From positions 25,204,154-25,268,153 of the forward strand of contig NC_057788.1 of the NCBI RefSeq assembly GCF_014905175.1: 64,000 nt of DNA, written 5' to 3'. The DNA is from Aphidius gifuensis (lineage: Eukaryota; Arthropoda; Insecta; Hymenoptera; Braconidae). Below, piece by piece: positions 43,801 through 54,049 of the stretch (within the stretch, counting starts at the first letter, position 1; every line of letters begins with the position of its first letter). The position numbers were made by a program, and so were the translations under genes. Under the pieces are notes generated by a model. The model did not search any database and was not told the origin of the DNA. It worked only from the letters and a program-made list of their open reading frames with translations.

Positions 43801-46800
43801 TTTATTTTACTTATATTCTACAAATTTTTTTTATGATAAAATTTATTTTCTTAAACTGCAGTATTATTCATTATTTTTTGCTGATCAATGAACGGACTTT
43901 ATGTTAATTTTTGGCAGCAAAAAAAAAAAAAACAAAAGTTAAATTTTATATAAAATAAACAATAGTACAACAAAAAACTGATAACTAAGAAACTAAGAGT
44001 ATACATGTATATTTAAAAAAAAGAAAAAGTCTAAATATCAAAATTTAATTAAAAAAAAAACTAATTTATGATTTCAGGTATAAAGCGAATCGTTGCGTGA
44101 GCGGAGGTGGCAGCCGCGGCAACGGTGCAACTGGTACAACCATACCAACAACTGGCACAACAACTGGTGTTAATAATATATTTAATAACGACACTAGTAT
44201 TATTGTTGGTCGTGGTGCTAGTTACGGTAGTGGTGGTATTGGAGCTGTTGTTGACAGTGTTAGTCCAAGACGTACTGTTAACAACAGTATACATCAAGAA
44301 AGTGGTACAAGACCACCAACAATTGGACATCATCATCACAATACAACTGGTTCAAGACATTATAGAAATAAAGTGTCGACGGGCTGTGTTGAGCTCCGTC
44401 ACCAACTCCATAATCATCGACACCATCCACATCATCGCTCCCATTATCGGGGCATGACCATGGGCCAAAAAATATCAGGTATTTATTTTAAATGAATTTC
44501 ATCATTATTTTATGGCTCTTTTTTTTATATTTATTTTTCATTGAAGAGAAAAAAAAATATATATTCATTTTCCTCTTCAACAACTTTTTCAATGATACTT
44601 CCATTTTTTTATTTTATTATTACATACAAAAAAGCCTTCTCTTATATATTTTTACTCGAGGGAATAAAAAAAGTAAACTTATTTTGTCAATGTATGGTAA
44701 AGTCTTTCATATGACTTTTTTTTTTTTTTTTTCTGTTGAATCAGTTTGGTTGTTGTATTGAGTTGGAGGGGTCAAGGCTTCTGGCAATGCAAACGTTGAA
44801 TATAAAAAAAAAAATAAAAAACAAACTTACCTGAGAATCACATGTACACATGTAGATTTAGTGTGTCTGTATTTATATCAGGATAGCGTGAATACTTTGG
44901 CTCCATGTTCATGGGGTTTATACCCTCGGGATTTGAACAAACGTGCGCCTCTAGAATTTTCAAGTTCTTCTTATTTTTACACAAAAAAAAGAATGAAAGA
45001 ATATATATTTATAAAAGCCTTGATACAGCAGCTCTCTCAGTATTTTATTATTATTTTTTTTTTCACGAGGAGGATGTAGGGAATGTGTCTTGGTCACGTA
45101 CACCAAACTAAATAGAAGAATATATCCTCAGGGTTGAATTTTGCCTTCTTGAGTATTATGTATGGGTCACGGGTACCACGAATTAAAAAAATTGATACAA
45201 TCTTAATCTCATCTTGGATACCTTGAATTTACTTTGATCGTTTTAGCTCTGCTTGGATACAATCCATTTTAGTTTTCTTTTTTTCTTTTTATTTTCTTTT
45301 TTAAGTCGACTATAAAATGGTCTTCTTTTTATTTTTTTCTACTTCTGAAAGTTTTTTTTTTTTATTTTTTTCAAAAGTTTGTTGAGATTATATTTAGATA
45401 CGTGTTATTTAAGTTTATTTAATCGTTTTTCGTTTCCAAATTAAATTGAGTACTTTTTAATTCAATTAAATTGATTGATAAATTTTTAATATTAAAATAA
45501 TAAAAATAAAAAAAAATTCTATAAAGCTTTGAAGTATCAAATATCATAATTCAAGCTTTATAAAAATTTTAAAATTCAAAAAATAAAAGCTTAATTTTAC
45601 TGTTCTCATGTAGTTGCAATTTATGGATTATTTTTTTTTGTTTTTTCATAAAATAAAAAAAATAATTATTAGTCTTTTGATGGCTTGATAACTATAACGA
45701 TTTTTCAATTTTTTTTTTTTTTATTTAAAAAAAAATAAATAAATGTTGAGATTTTTTTTTCCTCTCGTGATGTGCTTTAACGGTTTCACCTCTATCACTT
45801 TTTCCATATCCAGACAGCCGCACAGTGAAGCATTAGTACGACTAGCAATAAATAACACGAATGAAAAGTGCGGAGAAAATTTTTGGCGGATAGTATAAAA
45901 TATACTGCTCTACCACATGATTTACTAGCTAAGATATTTTTTTTTTGTTTTTTATAAATTATTTTTCATTTTACCTTTTTATAGTCTCTATTTATTTTAT
46001 TTTTTCGAGTGAATTTTATTCTATTCTATTCTGTGTTGTATTTTTTTTTTTTTTATTCTCACCGAGGATGTCCGCAATGTCCTGGAAAATTCTCAACGCC
46101 CAGCACAAAATCGTTTCTCGTCTATTTTTTTCAGACAATAAAAATCGATTTACGGGATTTCATTAATCTGTTCAATGGACGCGATAGAGTATGATTCAGC
46201 TTGCATTAAAATGAATTTACCATTCACCAAGATTATATTCAATTCTCTTCTTCTTTTTTTCTTCAATATTGGCATTTAATTATACTTTTTTACCTTCACC
46301 GTTAATTAAAATATCAAATATAAAATATTTAAAAATTTCTATTTCTATCTTACTTTAAATTCTTTATTGAATTTATTTTATTTTCTCTTTTCATTCACCA
46401 CATTGTAATGTGTCAGCTGCACACAAACTAACGACTAAGTATATAGACTAAAAATTTAGGAAGGTTTTAGTAATTGAAAATCCAGTTGGTCAACCCAACT
46501 GACCGATCCTTTTAAAATCCATTGTGGCTTATTTTTGCTGCTCTGAGAAATCTTTTGTTCAATCTATAAAATTTATTTTTAGTCCAAACTCCCTTGGACA
46601 TATAAAACTTTCACTCTACTATTGTATCCAAAAATACCCCAAGATAATTTTTTTACATGTCAATTATTTTTTATTTTTAAATTAAATTAATATATAAATA
46701 ACTTATCAAAGTGTCTCGTTAATTTGTAAATTTAAAATTATTGTTCAAGGTGGTGTGAAAAGCGTAACACGTGAAAGTGGCGCTGGTACTGGTGGTGGTG

Positions 46801-47849
46801 TTGGTATTGGTGGTGGTGGTGCAGTAACATATAAACCAGTTGTACCACGTGAACTTGCACAAGATTTTTCGAGGCCGGCACGTCTTGATGTACTTCTTGA
46901 TATGCCACCAGCAACAAGAGAAACACAAGTACACAATGGTTGGAATGGTGAAGACAGAAGTTTAAATATATTCGTCAAGGTTTGTTGAGAATTAAAAATA
47001 AATAACTAAATTACATGAAACATATTTTCATTTAATTTTTTTATTAAATAGGAGGATGATAAATTAACGTTCCATCGTCATCCAGTAGCCCAAAGTACAG
47101 ATTGTATACGAGGGAAAATTGGTTATACAAAAGGTTTACACGTTTGGGAAGTACAATGGAGTACTCGACAACGTGGTACACATGCTGTTGTTGGTGTTGC
47201 AACTGCTGAAGCACCATTACATAGTGTTGGTTATCAAAGTCTAGTCGGCAATAATGGATTAAGTTGGGGATGGGATCTTGGTAGAAATAAACTTTATCAT
47301 GATTCTAAAAGTAATACTGGTGCTACGTATCCAGCATTACTTAAACCTGATGAAACATTTGTTGTACCAGACAAATTTTTAGGTATTTATTTTATTCTCT
47401 TAAATATATCAAAATAATGTTAATTCTATGTATTTACTTGATATTTCATTTTTAATTTTCAGTTGTTCTTGATATGGATGAAGGCACATTAGCTTTTGTC
47501 GTTGATGGTCAGTACCTGGGTGTTGCATTTAGAGGATTAAAAGGAAGAAAATTACATCCAATTGTCTCAGCAGTATGGGGACATTGTGAAATTACCATGA
47601 GATATGTCGGTGGCCTTGATCGTAAGTTATTGAAATAAATATATGATTTTTTTTTATTTGAGAAATTTTGAATTATTTTATTTTATAAATTTTTTTAAAT
47701 AATTTGTTACAGCTGAACCACTTCCTTTAATGGATCTTTGTCGGAGAGTTGTACGACAAAGAATTGGTAAAAATCGTCTTGATAAAATTCAAGAATTAAA
47801 TTTACCACAAGCTATGAAGACTTATCTCCTTTATCGAGATAGGAGGTAA
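25811..47849 (+). CDS. gus: Gustavus, SPRY domain / SOCS box protein (spliced gene, 7 coding exons)
   Basis: Join 25811-25839, 29793-29831, 44078-44478, 46750-46979, 47052-47382, 47463-47621, 47713-47849: 441 residues, with GT-AG borders and matching phases throughout. Family knowledge: Gustavus/SPSB proteins bind D/E-I/L-N-N-N peptides (e.g. in Vasa) through SPRY and recruit Elongin B/C and Cullin-5 through the SOCS box as ubiquitin-ligase substrate receptors. Drosophila gus acts in the germ line. Seen here: the conserved start MGQKISG (residue 151), RLDVLLDMPP, the SPRY core (about residues 200-395) with HRHPVAQSTD, RGTHAVVGVAT, SVGYQSLVG and VWGHCE, then SOCS box LMDLCRRVVRQRIG with LNLP and the C-terminus YLLYRDRR. 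A Gly-rich insert (about 167-182) is absent from vertebrate SPSB1 as I recall it. The 291-residue short form from 44460 is near certain; the N-terminal 150 residues rest on splice-phase agreement. Confidence 0.9.
25840..29792 (+). other. gus: gus intron 1 (long form)
   Basis: 3.95 kb between the GTAAGT donor and the TTCTTCTTTCAG acceptor. It is AT-rich with many T-runs. The short open frames in it (for example near 28443-28775) are low-complexity and lack supporting splice or domain evidence. I see nothing else to annotate. Confidence 0.55.
29793..29831 (+). CDS. gus: gus coding exon 2 (39-nt microexon-like)
   Basis: A strong acceptor (TTCTTCTTTCAG, AG at 29791-29792) and donor (ACACGAG|GTATAT, GT at 29832) bound 39 nt. 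In the phase inherited from exon 1 it reads T-LGRFVPSKNEDT-R, and its two leftover bases join exon 3 to give R-YKANRC. The other two frames do not keep the downstream gus frame open. An internal ATG (MKTR) reads into a stop in exon 3, so it is not a usable start. Confidence 0.65.
29850..29884. repeat. (TTA)n microsatellite
   Basis: A run of TTA triplets (TTTATTATTATTATTATTAT) just inside gus intron 2, 20 bp downstream of exon 2. Simple sequence. Confidence 0.7.
32582..32612. repeat. GA-rich microsatellite
   Basis: Imperfect (GA)n (GAGAGAGAGATAGCGAGAGA and onward) within gus intron 2. GA repeats can bind GAGA-type factors in insects, but nothing else here supports a regulatory role. Confidence 0.6.
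35521..35565. repeat. AAT/AAC-type trinucleotide repeat tract
   Basis: Imperfect AAT, GAT, AAC and AGC triplets in gus intron 2. Any Asn-rich reading is a by-product of simple sequence. Confidence 0.6.
40780..40799. repeat. (GAT)n microsatellite
   Basis: A short perfect run of GAT triplets after ATGGT in gus intron 2. Confidence 0.65.
42934..42970 (+). other. G-quadruplex-forming tract in gus intron 2
   Basis: At least six runs of three to five G within 37 bases: GGGTTGGGATTTGGG, then GGGGG, GGG and GGGG, with 1-7 base loops. This satisfies the usual G3+N1-7 rule. It is on the + strand, so gus pre-mRNA would also carry it. It stands out in such AT-rich DNA and lies 1.1 kb upstream of the exon that carries the short-form start. 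Confidence 0.7.
44078..44478 (+). CDS. gus: gus coding exon 3: low-complexity N-terminal extension plus the conserved start MGQKIS
   Basis: Acceptor TTTATGATTTCAG (AG at 44076-44077), donor TCAG|GTATTT (GT at 44479). In phase with exon 2 it encodes 133 residues: a Gly/Thr/Ser-rich stretch, an Asn-rich patch, a HHHHN run and a His/Arg-rich segment leading to GMT-MGQKIS. There is no stop in this frame for 127 codons before MGQ. ATG at 44460 sits in an ideal context (ACCATGG) and matches the start of SPSB1/Gustavus proteins, so it is probably also used as the start of a 291-residue form; another in-frame ATG is at 44454. In isoforms that lack exons 1-2 the upstream part would be 5' UTR. Confidence 0.8.
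44479..46749 (+). other. gus: gus intron 3
   Basis: 2.27 kb between GTATTT and TTGTTCAAG. It contains only AT-rich sequence and short low-complexity frames. A small perfect hairpin (CAGTTGG, 5-nt loop, CCAACTG) lies at 46483-46501. Confidence 0.8.
46750..46979 (+). CDS. gus: gus coding exon 4
   Basis: Starts after TTGTTCAAG (AG at 46748-46749) with GT completing Gly, then GVKSVTRE, a Gly-rich stretch (GAGTGGGVGIGGGG), TYKPVVPREL, SRPARLDVLLDMPP and ending NIFVK. The donor is AAG|GTTTGT (weak at +3, GT at 46980). RLDVLLDMPP and WNGEDRSLN are diagnostic of Gustavus/SPSB1. The exon ends in phase 0. Confidence 0.95.
47052..47382 (+). CDS. gus: gus coding exon 5 (SPRY core)
   Basis: Acceptor TTTTTATTAAATAG, then EDDKLTFHRHPVAQSTD, the SPRY strands LHVWEVQW and RGTHAVVGVAT, LHSVGYQSLVG, WGWDLGRNKLYHD, YPALLKPDETF, ending in one base (donor TTAG|GTATTT). 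These loops form the peptide-binding face in Gustavus/SPSB structures. Homology is unmistakable and there is no frameshift. Confidence 0.97.
47463..47621 (+). CDS. gus: gus coding exon 6 (end of SPRY)
   Basis: Acceptor TTAATTTTCAG. Encodes VVLDMDEGTLAFVVDGQY, LGVAFRGLKGRKLHP and IVSAVWGHCEITMRYVGGLD, with VWGHCE part of the ligand pocket. The donor is GATC|GTAAGT. The 80-nt intron before it is a typical short insect intron. Confidence 0.97.
47713..47849 (+). CDS. gus: gus coding exon 7 (SOCS box and stop)
   Basis: Acceptor AATTTGTTACAG. Encodes PEPLPLMDLCRRVVRQRIG (BC box, Elongin B/C contact), KNRLDKIQELNLP (Cul5-box-like LNLP) and the tail QAMKTYLLYRDRR, with stop TAA at 47847-47849. Complete, with no truncation. 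Confidence 0.97.
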
Positions 47850-48385
47850 CCACCAACTCACAAAAATGTAATTGACATAAATTATAATAATATTTATGAC
47901 AAGGATTACAATCACCGAGATAATTATCATCACAATAATTCAATTGATAATCATTATTTATCTGAAATTTCCTCATCAGCTGTCTTACAAGTCATCGAAT
48001 ATAAATGTTCACAAGTTGCCACGTGTCTCACATCATCATCATCAACATCTCTTGATTAATCAAATTTAATTAAAGAACATTTAAAACACTTGACATTTCT
48101 ATTTCTCTTTTATACATAAATTAAAATCTAAATAAGTAATAAAAAATTAATAAAAGTAAAATCACATTATGATGAAAAAAAAAGAGAATAGAAATCGTAT
48201 ATTTGTGTTTAAATAAAAAAGAATGTCGAAGGAAAAAAAATAAAAATTGACAAAATGTGACTAGATAAATTATTAGGTAATATTGTTGTTTTATGTTGTC
48301 CATACGAATAATTTCGTAGAGTCTTTATTAAATGTTATTATTAAGATCAATAATACAATAAACCACGGCTAATTATTAAATGCCT
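47850..48385 (+). terminator. gus: gus 3' UTR with candidate polyadenylation signal
   Basis: Follows the stop codon. AATAAA occurs at about 48212, about 48239 and 48357-48362. The last is followed by a T/G-rich downstream element (TTATTTTGTTTTGAGTTTTT), the best match to a cleavage site near 48380. Longer 3' UTRs using later AATAAA copies are quite possible, because the next 5 kb holds no other gene. Confidence 0.5.
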
Positions 48386-51300
48386 GGATTATTTTGTTTT
48401 GAGTTTTTATATTATTATTATTTTATTTTTTTTCCTTGCGTACTTCGCAACGTGATCATATTTAGAAAAATAAAAAAACAATAAATAAATTAAAAAACAA
48501 AAAAAAAAACTTATTGTGTGATTAAAAAAAATAATAATAATTAAAAAAAAATTTGTATATTTTTTTTTTTTTTAAAAAAAAAAAGTTTATTTTATTATTT
48601 TTTTTTGTTTTGTTTTGTTTAGTGAATTGTCGATGGTGATTGACACAGTGGTGTGAGAATGTTATGAAATCCACTGTTTTGTGGATTAATAGAGACAAAA
48701 AAAATTAAATAATAAAATTGATTGAGACACGTGGCTTGAAGAACCGTGACCCTGTCAAGTGTAACTTTATGGTTGGACAGTTTAAACAGTTATAACTTAG
48801 TCAAGCCTAAAAATTGATAGTGGTCATTGGTACCTTAAGTGCGCCTTGATTATCTAACATCAAAGATTTTATTAAACTAAATGAAATAACAAAATGATTA
48901 CATAAACACATTACATAAATTAAAAATAAATATAATATATGATAATTCGAGGCGCACATGAGAGATGTCTAGTCTATTGCTGTGGGTGAAAAAAAAAATA
49001 TCCAAGGAGATAAAAAAAATAAAAATATTATAAATAAATAAAAAAGCCAACGAACAAGAAACACAGTTTTTTTTTTTTTTTATGTGTGAATTGTAATAAG
49101 AATTTTAATAAAAAGAAAAGAATAAAATAAAACTCGGTGAATACAACATGAATGTGGTTGTACGAAAAAAAAATAATAAAAAGTGTAAAGACGAATTGAT
49201 GGAATGAAAAAGTTGAAGAGAAAAAAAAAAAGAAGATTTTTTTAATAATAATAAACTATTAACAAATGCAAATGATGTGTGTATAGTGATGACAAAACGA
49301 TGAAGAAAAAAAAAAACAACCAGCCAACAAACAGCCACCTTTTTTTTTTTTGTTGCTTTATTATTTTATTATTATTTTTTTCTTTTTTAAATATTTTCTA
49401 AGTATGCTAAGTCTAATGCGATAATTAGTGGTGTGCGCGTATTGTGAGGCAAATAAATATATATATTAAATGAAAAATTTAAAGTATAAAATTAATAATG
49501 AAAAGAATTAATGGTTTAGTTTTTTTTTTTAAATTAAATCTGTTTGTTGTATTTGCATTATTGTCAGTAATTTGACCATCATTGTGATTTTATCATGCGA
49601 GAGAATGATGAAAAAAAAAAAAAATTATTAATGAATCGGGGGAGTAGTTGGACAGTTGTAACCATCGTTTGATACCAGTTAATAATTTTTAGGAAATTAT
49701 TAATAATTAATAAATAACGAAATGATAAAAAAAAAAAAATTAGGTACTGAACAAGATTGTATAATATCTCAGATAATTAAATTTTGAGATATAAGCATGA
49801 TTGAGTAAATTTAATTAAAAGTGCAGATAGAAAAAAAAAAAAAAAGATTTTTTTTCTTTTTTTTCGTTATTGCTTAGAAAGTAACTAAACACACAGGCGT
49901 CGTCTGTTGAAAAATTAGAAAAAATAAATTAATGAATAATAATAAATCATGAATTGGGATTGTATAATTGATTGAGATTTAAAACCATTGAACATTATTA
50001 AACAATAATAACAAATTTAAAAAAATTAATGTGTACTTTTTTCGATGAAAAACAAAAATCGAAAAAAAATGTAACTAAACAAATGTGTGATTATAAAATT
50101 TATTATAAACATTTGTTTTGATATCGAAAAAAGAATCGTGTTTAGTAAAAGCATTGTTTCTATCTTTTTTTAAATTTGTATAATAATTCGTAATTTTTTA
50201 TAAATGCAATACTTGATTGATTAAAATGTTTTTTAAATTTAAAAAAAAAATTGTATTGGAGCTTGAAGGTTTGAATGGTTTGATGAAAAAATACAATATT
50301 GATCACGTGAATGCATGCATGTTTTATTTCTCATACATGAAATATATTCAGTATACAAAAATTTGAAAAAAAAAAAAACGAAGCCTGGCCTATATTCCAA
50401 TTGACACATTTGTGCATTGTCAATTTATAATTTTATTTTACAAAATGCAATTCTGCATGTATATTCGTGTGTATCTGTAAATTCAAATTTGAATAATAGA
50501 AAAAAAAAAAATACGCAGAATATGTCTTCCAAATCTACCAAAAAACAAAAAAATTATCAAATTTAAAGCTGGTCCCCTCGATTCTTTATTGTTTAAAAAA
50601 TAGAATCATTGATTATTTCGTGTTTTTATAATACCATATATTTAAAATCATGCTCATTTTTATTTGAATTATATTTGAAGACAGATATTCTCGTTTAATA
50701 TATTCTTGTCACAAATAAAATTATAAAAACATAAAAAAATACACACAGACACATACAAAACAGCTTTATCCTTTGTTCTTTGTAAATCTTTTTGTCTTTA
50801 ACTTCATTGCAATCAGTAACCTAAGCAAATATTATCCAAAAAAAAAAGACAAAATTTTTTAAAGTAATAAACAGAAATATAAAAATCCGAGCTTCTGATT
50901 GGTAACGCAACCGAAAAGAAATTGCATAATTAACTGTATTTAATGTATAAAAAAAATATAATAATATTATCAATAATAAAACTACAGTTAAATTGCATTT
51001 TCAAGCGCTCATCGTTAATTTTAAAAATAAACCACAGATAAATAAATTAATAATAAATAATGTAAAGTTTCTCAATAAAAGAAAATTCGATTCTTTAAAT
51101 TGAGAGCTACATGGCAAAAAAAAAAACCCATCAATGCCTAAAAGAACAAAGCATATAATAACATTAAAAAAAATTAATAGTTTACACATTATTCACACAT
51201 GAACGATTATTATATATGTACAAAAAAATAAATAAATAATAGTAATAATTTACATTTATATATAAAACAAACAAAAAATAATAAAAAAAAAAAAAGAGCA

Positions 51301-51537
51301 ATTTTTTTTTAAACAAAGAATGAACATAATTGAAATAGATAAAAAAAAAAAATAAATATATTAATAACACTCAATTCCATTGAAACTGAAAAAGGATAAA
51401 TAATAAATAATGCAAATAAATATAATAAAAATTTAAAAAATAAACAAACCGTCTTTGTAACAATGCTATTTTATAAACCAGCACGTGTTACTTTCTGAAT
51501 ATGAAGAAAAAAAAAAACAATGCTTGTATGTTGTACA

Positions 51538-51568
<31 letters not shown>

Positions 51569-53670
51569 GATAATTATTATTATAAATAGTTTAATTGAAT
51601 GGGCGATTATCGTGTTAGTCAGCATAATGTGAATTCATTTTACACGATATTTAAAAAAATCAGTCGAAGAATGGAAATAAATTTATAAAAAATTAAATAA
51701 ACGATCGCGTATAATTCGAAGCTGATATTCAAAGAAAAAATAAAATAAAATTGATTCTCATGTTGGATTGAATATAAGAAAATGATGAATGATGACACCA
51801 TGGTTGTGAGCCCATTAATTATTATAAGGGAAAAAGAATAAATAAATAATAAAAAAAAAACGAATTATAAATTGCTATTGAGGTGTGATGAGATATGTGA
51901 GAAGAAGAGGGCAAGACCAAGATTATTAATTATGAAATGATAAATGTGAAATACAAGTACTATTGTGTACTCAATTTGTATAAAAAAAAAAAATAATAAT
52001 AATAAGTAATATAATGTTCTGGGCGAACGCCTCCTTCCCATAATTTTCTGAACTGCCTCGATGAATAAATGATACAGCCAATAAATGGATAAGATGATAA
52101 AAAAAAAATATTGATTAACATGTATTTATTATGTCACATTTGTTTGCGTTTTAATTTAAAAATATTATTATTATTATTATTTTCTTGTACCTTGTACCTT
52201 TTTCTTCTCATTATCTATCTTTATTTTATTTATTTATTTGTATTTCTTCTGATATATACATTTGTGATTGAGTTTTAATCTTTGAAATTGAAATTGAGAG
52301 TGAAATTTTAATGTGCATTTGTTAGTGTTGTGTTTGTTGGTATTTTTTTTGTGAATGAAATTTTTATGTATTATTTAAAAATTAATTCGTACTGTACTTT
52401 ATTAATGTTAATTGAACAGGTTATAAATGAGTTAATCAGAAACCAGATGTTTTTGATTATCTTAAAATTTTTTAATTCATTTATAATGATTTTTTTTTCT
52501 TTTTTAGAAAAAACATGTAATTGGGTTTAGTGTTGAGCTGAGTTCTGAGGGACACTTTATTTCAATCTGTGGTTTATTGATACTAACAGTAGCATTTATC
52601 ATTTGAAAAAAAATTAAAACATCAAGATTGTCTTTACGAACCGTATCAAAAATACCAAATCGAGTATCATATGAATGAATCTAATCAATGCATATACATA
52701 TAAGGTAACAACTCAGATTAAAATATAAATAATAAAAAATAGTGTATAATTGAAAGTAGGATATCAGGCTCTGATCGTTTAGATATACGAAACAATATTT
52801 AACAATATCAAGCCTATTAAACCTTTGAGATATAAACTCTGGTTTGCAACTGTCGATGACATTATCCCCCTTTTTTTATCAACATTTTTAATCAACAATG
52901 ATATGAAATTTTTTAATTATTTTTGAGCTTAACGATTGAATGAAAGTAATAAATAATAAAACAATAAACAAGCAAGTGATAAATAATAATAACAATAGTT
53001 ATAAAAAAAAAATTGATAATATCGATTAAAACGATATTTCCGTGATACTGCCTGCCCGACTGTCTGTGTTAACTACATTGCCTCGGTAAATGTGTATTAA
53101 TTTATTGATAATACGATAATAACATTGAATAGACCGACGATTAAACAGCGTGAATGATAATTCAATGAGTGTACACTTAAAGTGTCAATACAAATTCCAG
53201 TGTATGTATATACACACTCTGTCGATTGAAATGAAATGAAAAAGATATAAAAATTTAATAAACAATCACCAAAAAACACAAAATAAATGAACAAAAAGAT
53301 AAAAATTATTAATAGATCAATACAATCCATATTTTTAAAAATAAAAACATGAGTTTATTTTTTTTTTTTTTCTCATTTTAATTTGAATAATATAAACAAG
53401 TTGTAAATTAAAAAAATTATTTTAATATTTATCTTTATTTTGAATTTTTAATGTATGTATATTTTATAATTTCTGTATTAATAATAGTTAGACAAGTAGT
53501 TTATAAATTTATTATTTTTTGCAATAATTTTAGTATATATACATATAGGTAAAGAGGATAACACAGAAAAATAAATGTATAATGCCTTGAAATTAACTAG
53601 GAAATAGTAATAATTATAATTTAAAGATGAAAATAATTGAACAAAAGTAACAAATATAAGTTATCTAATA
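48386..53670. other. AT-rich spacer between convergent genes (possible extended gus 3' UTR)
   Basis: No supported coding sequence. Dense poly(A)/poly(T) runs, an (ATT)n tract and scattered AATAAA hexamers on both strands. gus (+) and the unnamed - strand gene converge here. I see no RNA gene or transposon. Confidence 0.6.
51538..51570. repeat. (ATT)n microsatellite
   Basis: About ten perfect ATT/TTA triplets in a row. Simple repeat in the spacer. Confidence 0.8.
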
Positions 53671-53677
53671 CAATTAA

Positions 53678-53683
53678 TTTATT
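53678..53683 (-). terminator. Candidate polyadenylation signal of the - strand gene
   Basis: TTTATT on + (AATAAA on -), about 225 nt downstream of the stop at 53908. Other copies follow, for example 53508-53513. Choice of the site is tentative. Confidence 0.35.
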
Positions 53684-53907
53684 TGTAATATCTATTCGTT
53701 ATAGTATTCTTTAATTTAATATTATTTCATGAATTTGAACTTGTATGTATGTGTTACGAATGATAAAATAAAACAATGTGAAACAAAAGCGATAAAGTAA
53801 AATATATATATATTGAATCGAGGATAATTATCAACTTCAATTGATTGATTTCAAATTTTCTACAAGAACCACGTGGCTCCGATAACATTCGACATTATTA
53901 TTATTAT

Positions 53908-54049
53908 CTAAGAAATTTGTGAAATTGCCGGAAATTGACAATCTCGATAAAGAACGTTGCAATCATCACCACGTAGTCCCGCTTCACCCGCATCGTCAAC
54001 AAGTTTGTCCCAGCCGGATGTGGTCTTCAGTGAATTCTTAACGCTTCGC
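53908..54049 (-). CDS. Unnamed gene, exon 4 (C-terminal Cys pair, stop)
   Basis: Acceptor TTGCTCAACAG (AG at 54051-54050). The first base completes Met, then RSVKNSLKTTSGWDKLVDDA, GEAGLRGDDCNVLYRDC, QFPAISQIS and stop TAG at 53910-53908. The other two frames of this segment stop quickly, and base composition is richer in G+C than the flanks, as in coding DNA. Confidence 0.75.

Larger units (their letters stand above)
29832..44077 (+). other. gus: gus intron 2 (long form), about 14.2 kb
   Basis: AT-rich intron with many poly(T) runs, (ATT)n/(AAT)n stretches and one G-rich block at 42934-42970. I found no additional exon with matched phase and no ratchet point as clear as those upstream. A strong isolated acceptor-like site (TTTCCCCTACAG, AG at 33772-33773) has no convincing exon after it. 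Confidence 0.55.

Noticed and set aside
44061..44457. Open frames on - and in the second + frame over gus exon 3
   Set aside because: Shadows of the triplet-biased (Gly/Thr-rich) gus coding sequence, which is fixed by phase and homology.
46719..46978. Minus-strand frames of 62-77 codons over gus exon 4
   Set aside because: Antisense shadows of the conserved SPRY-protein exon.
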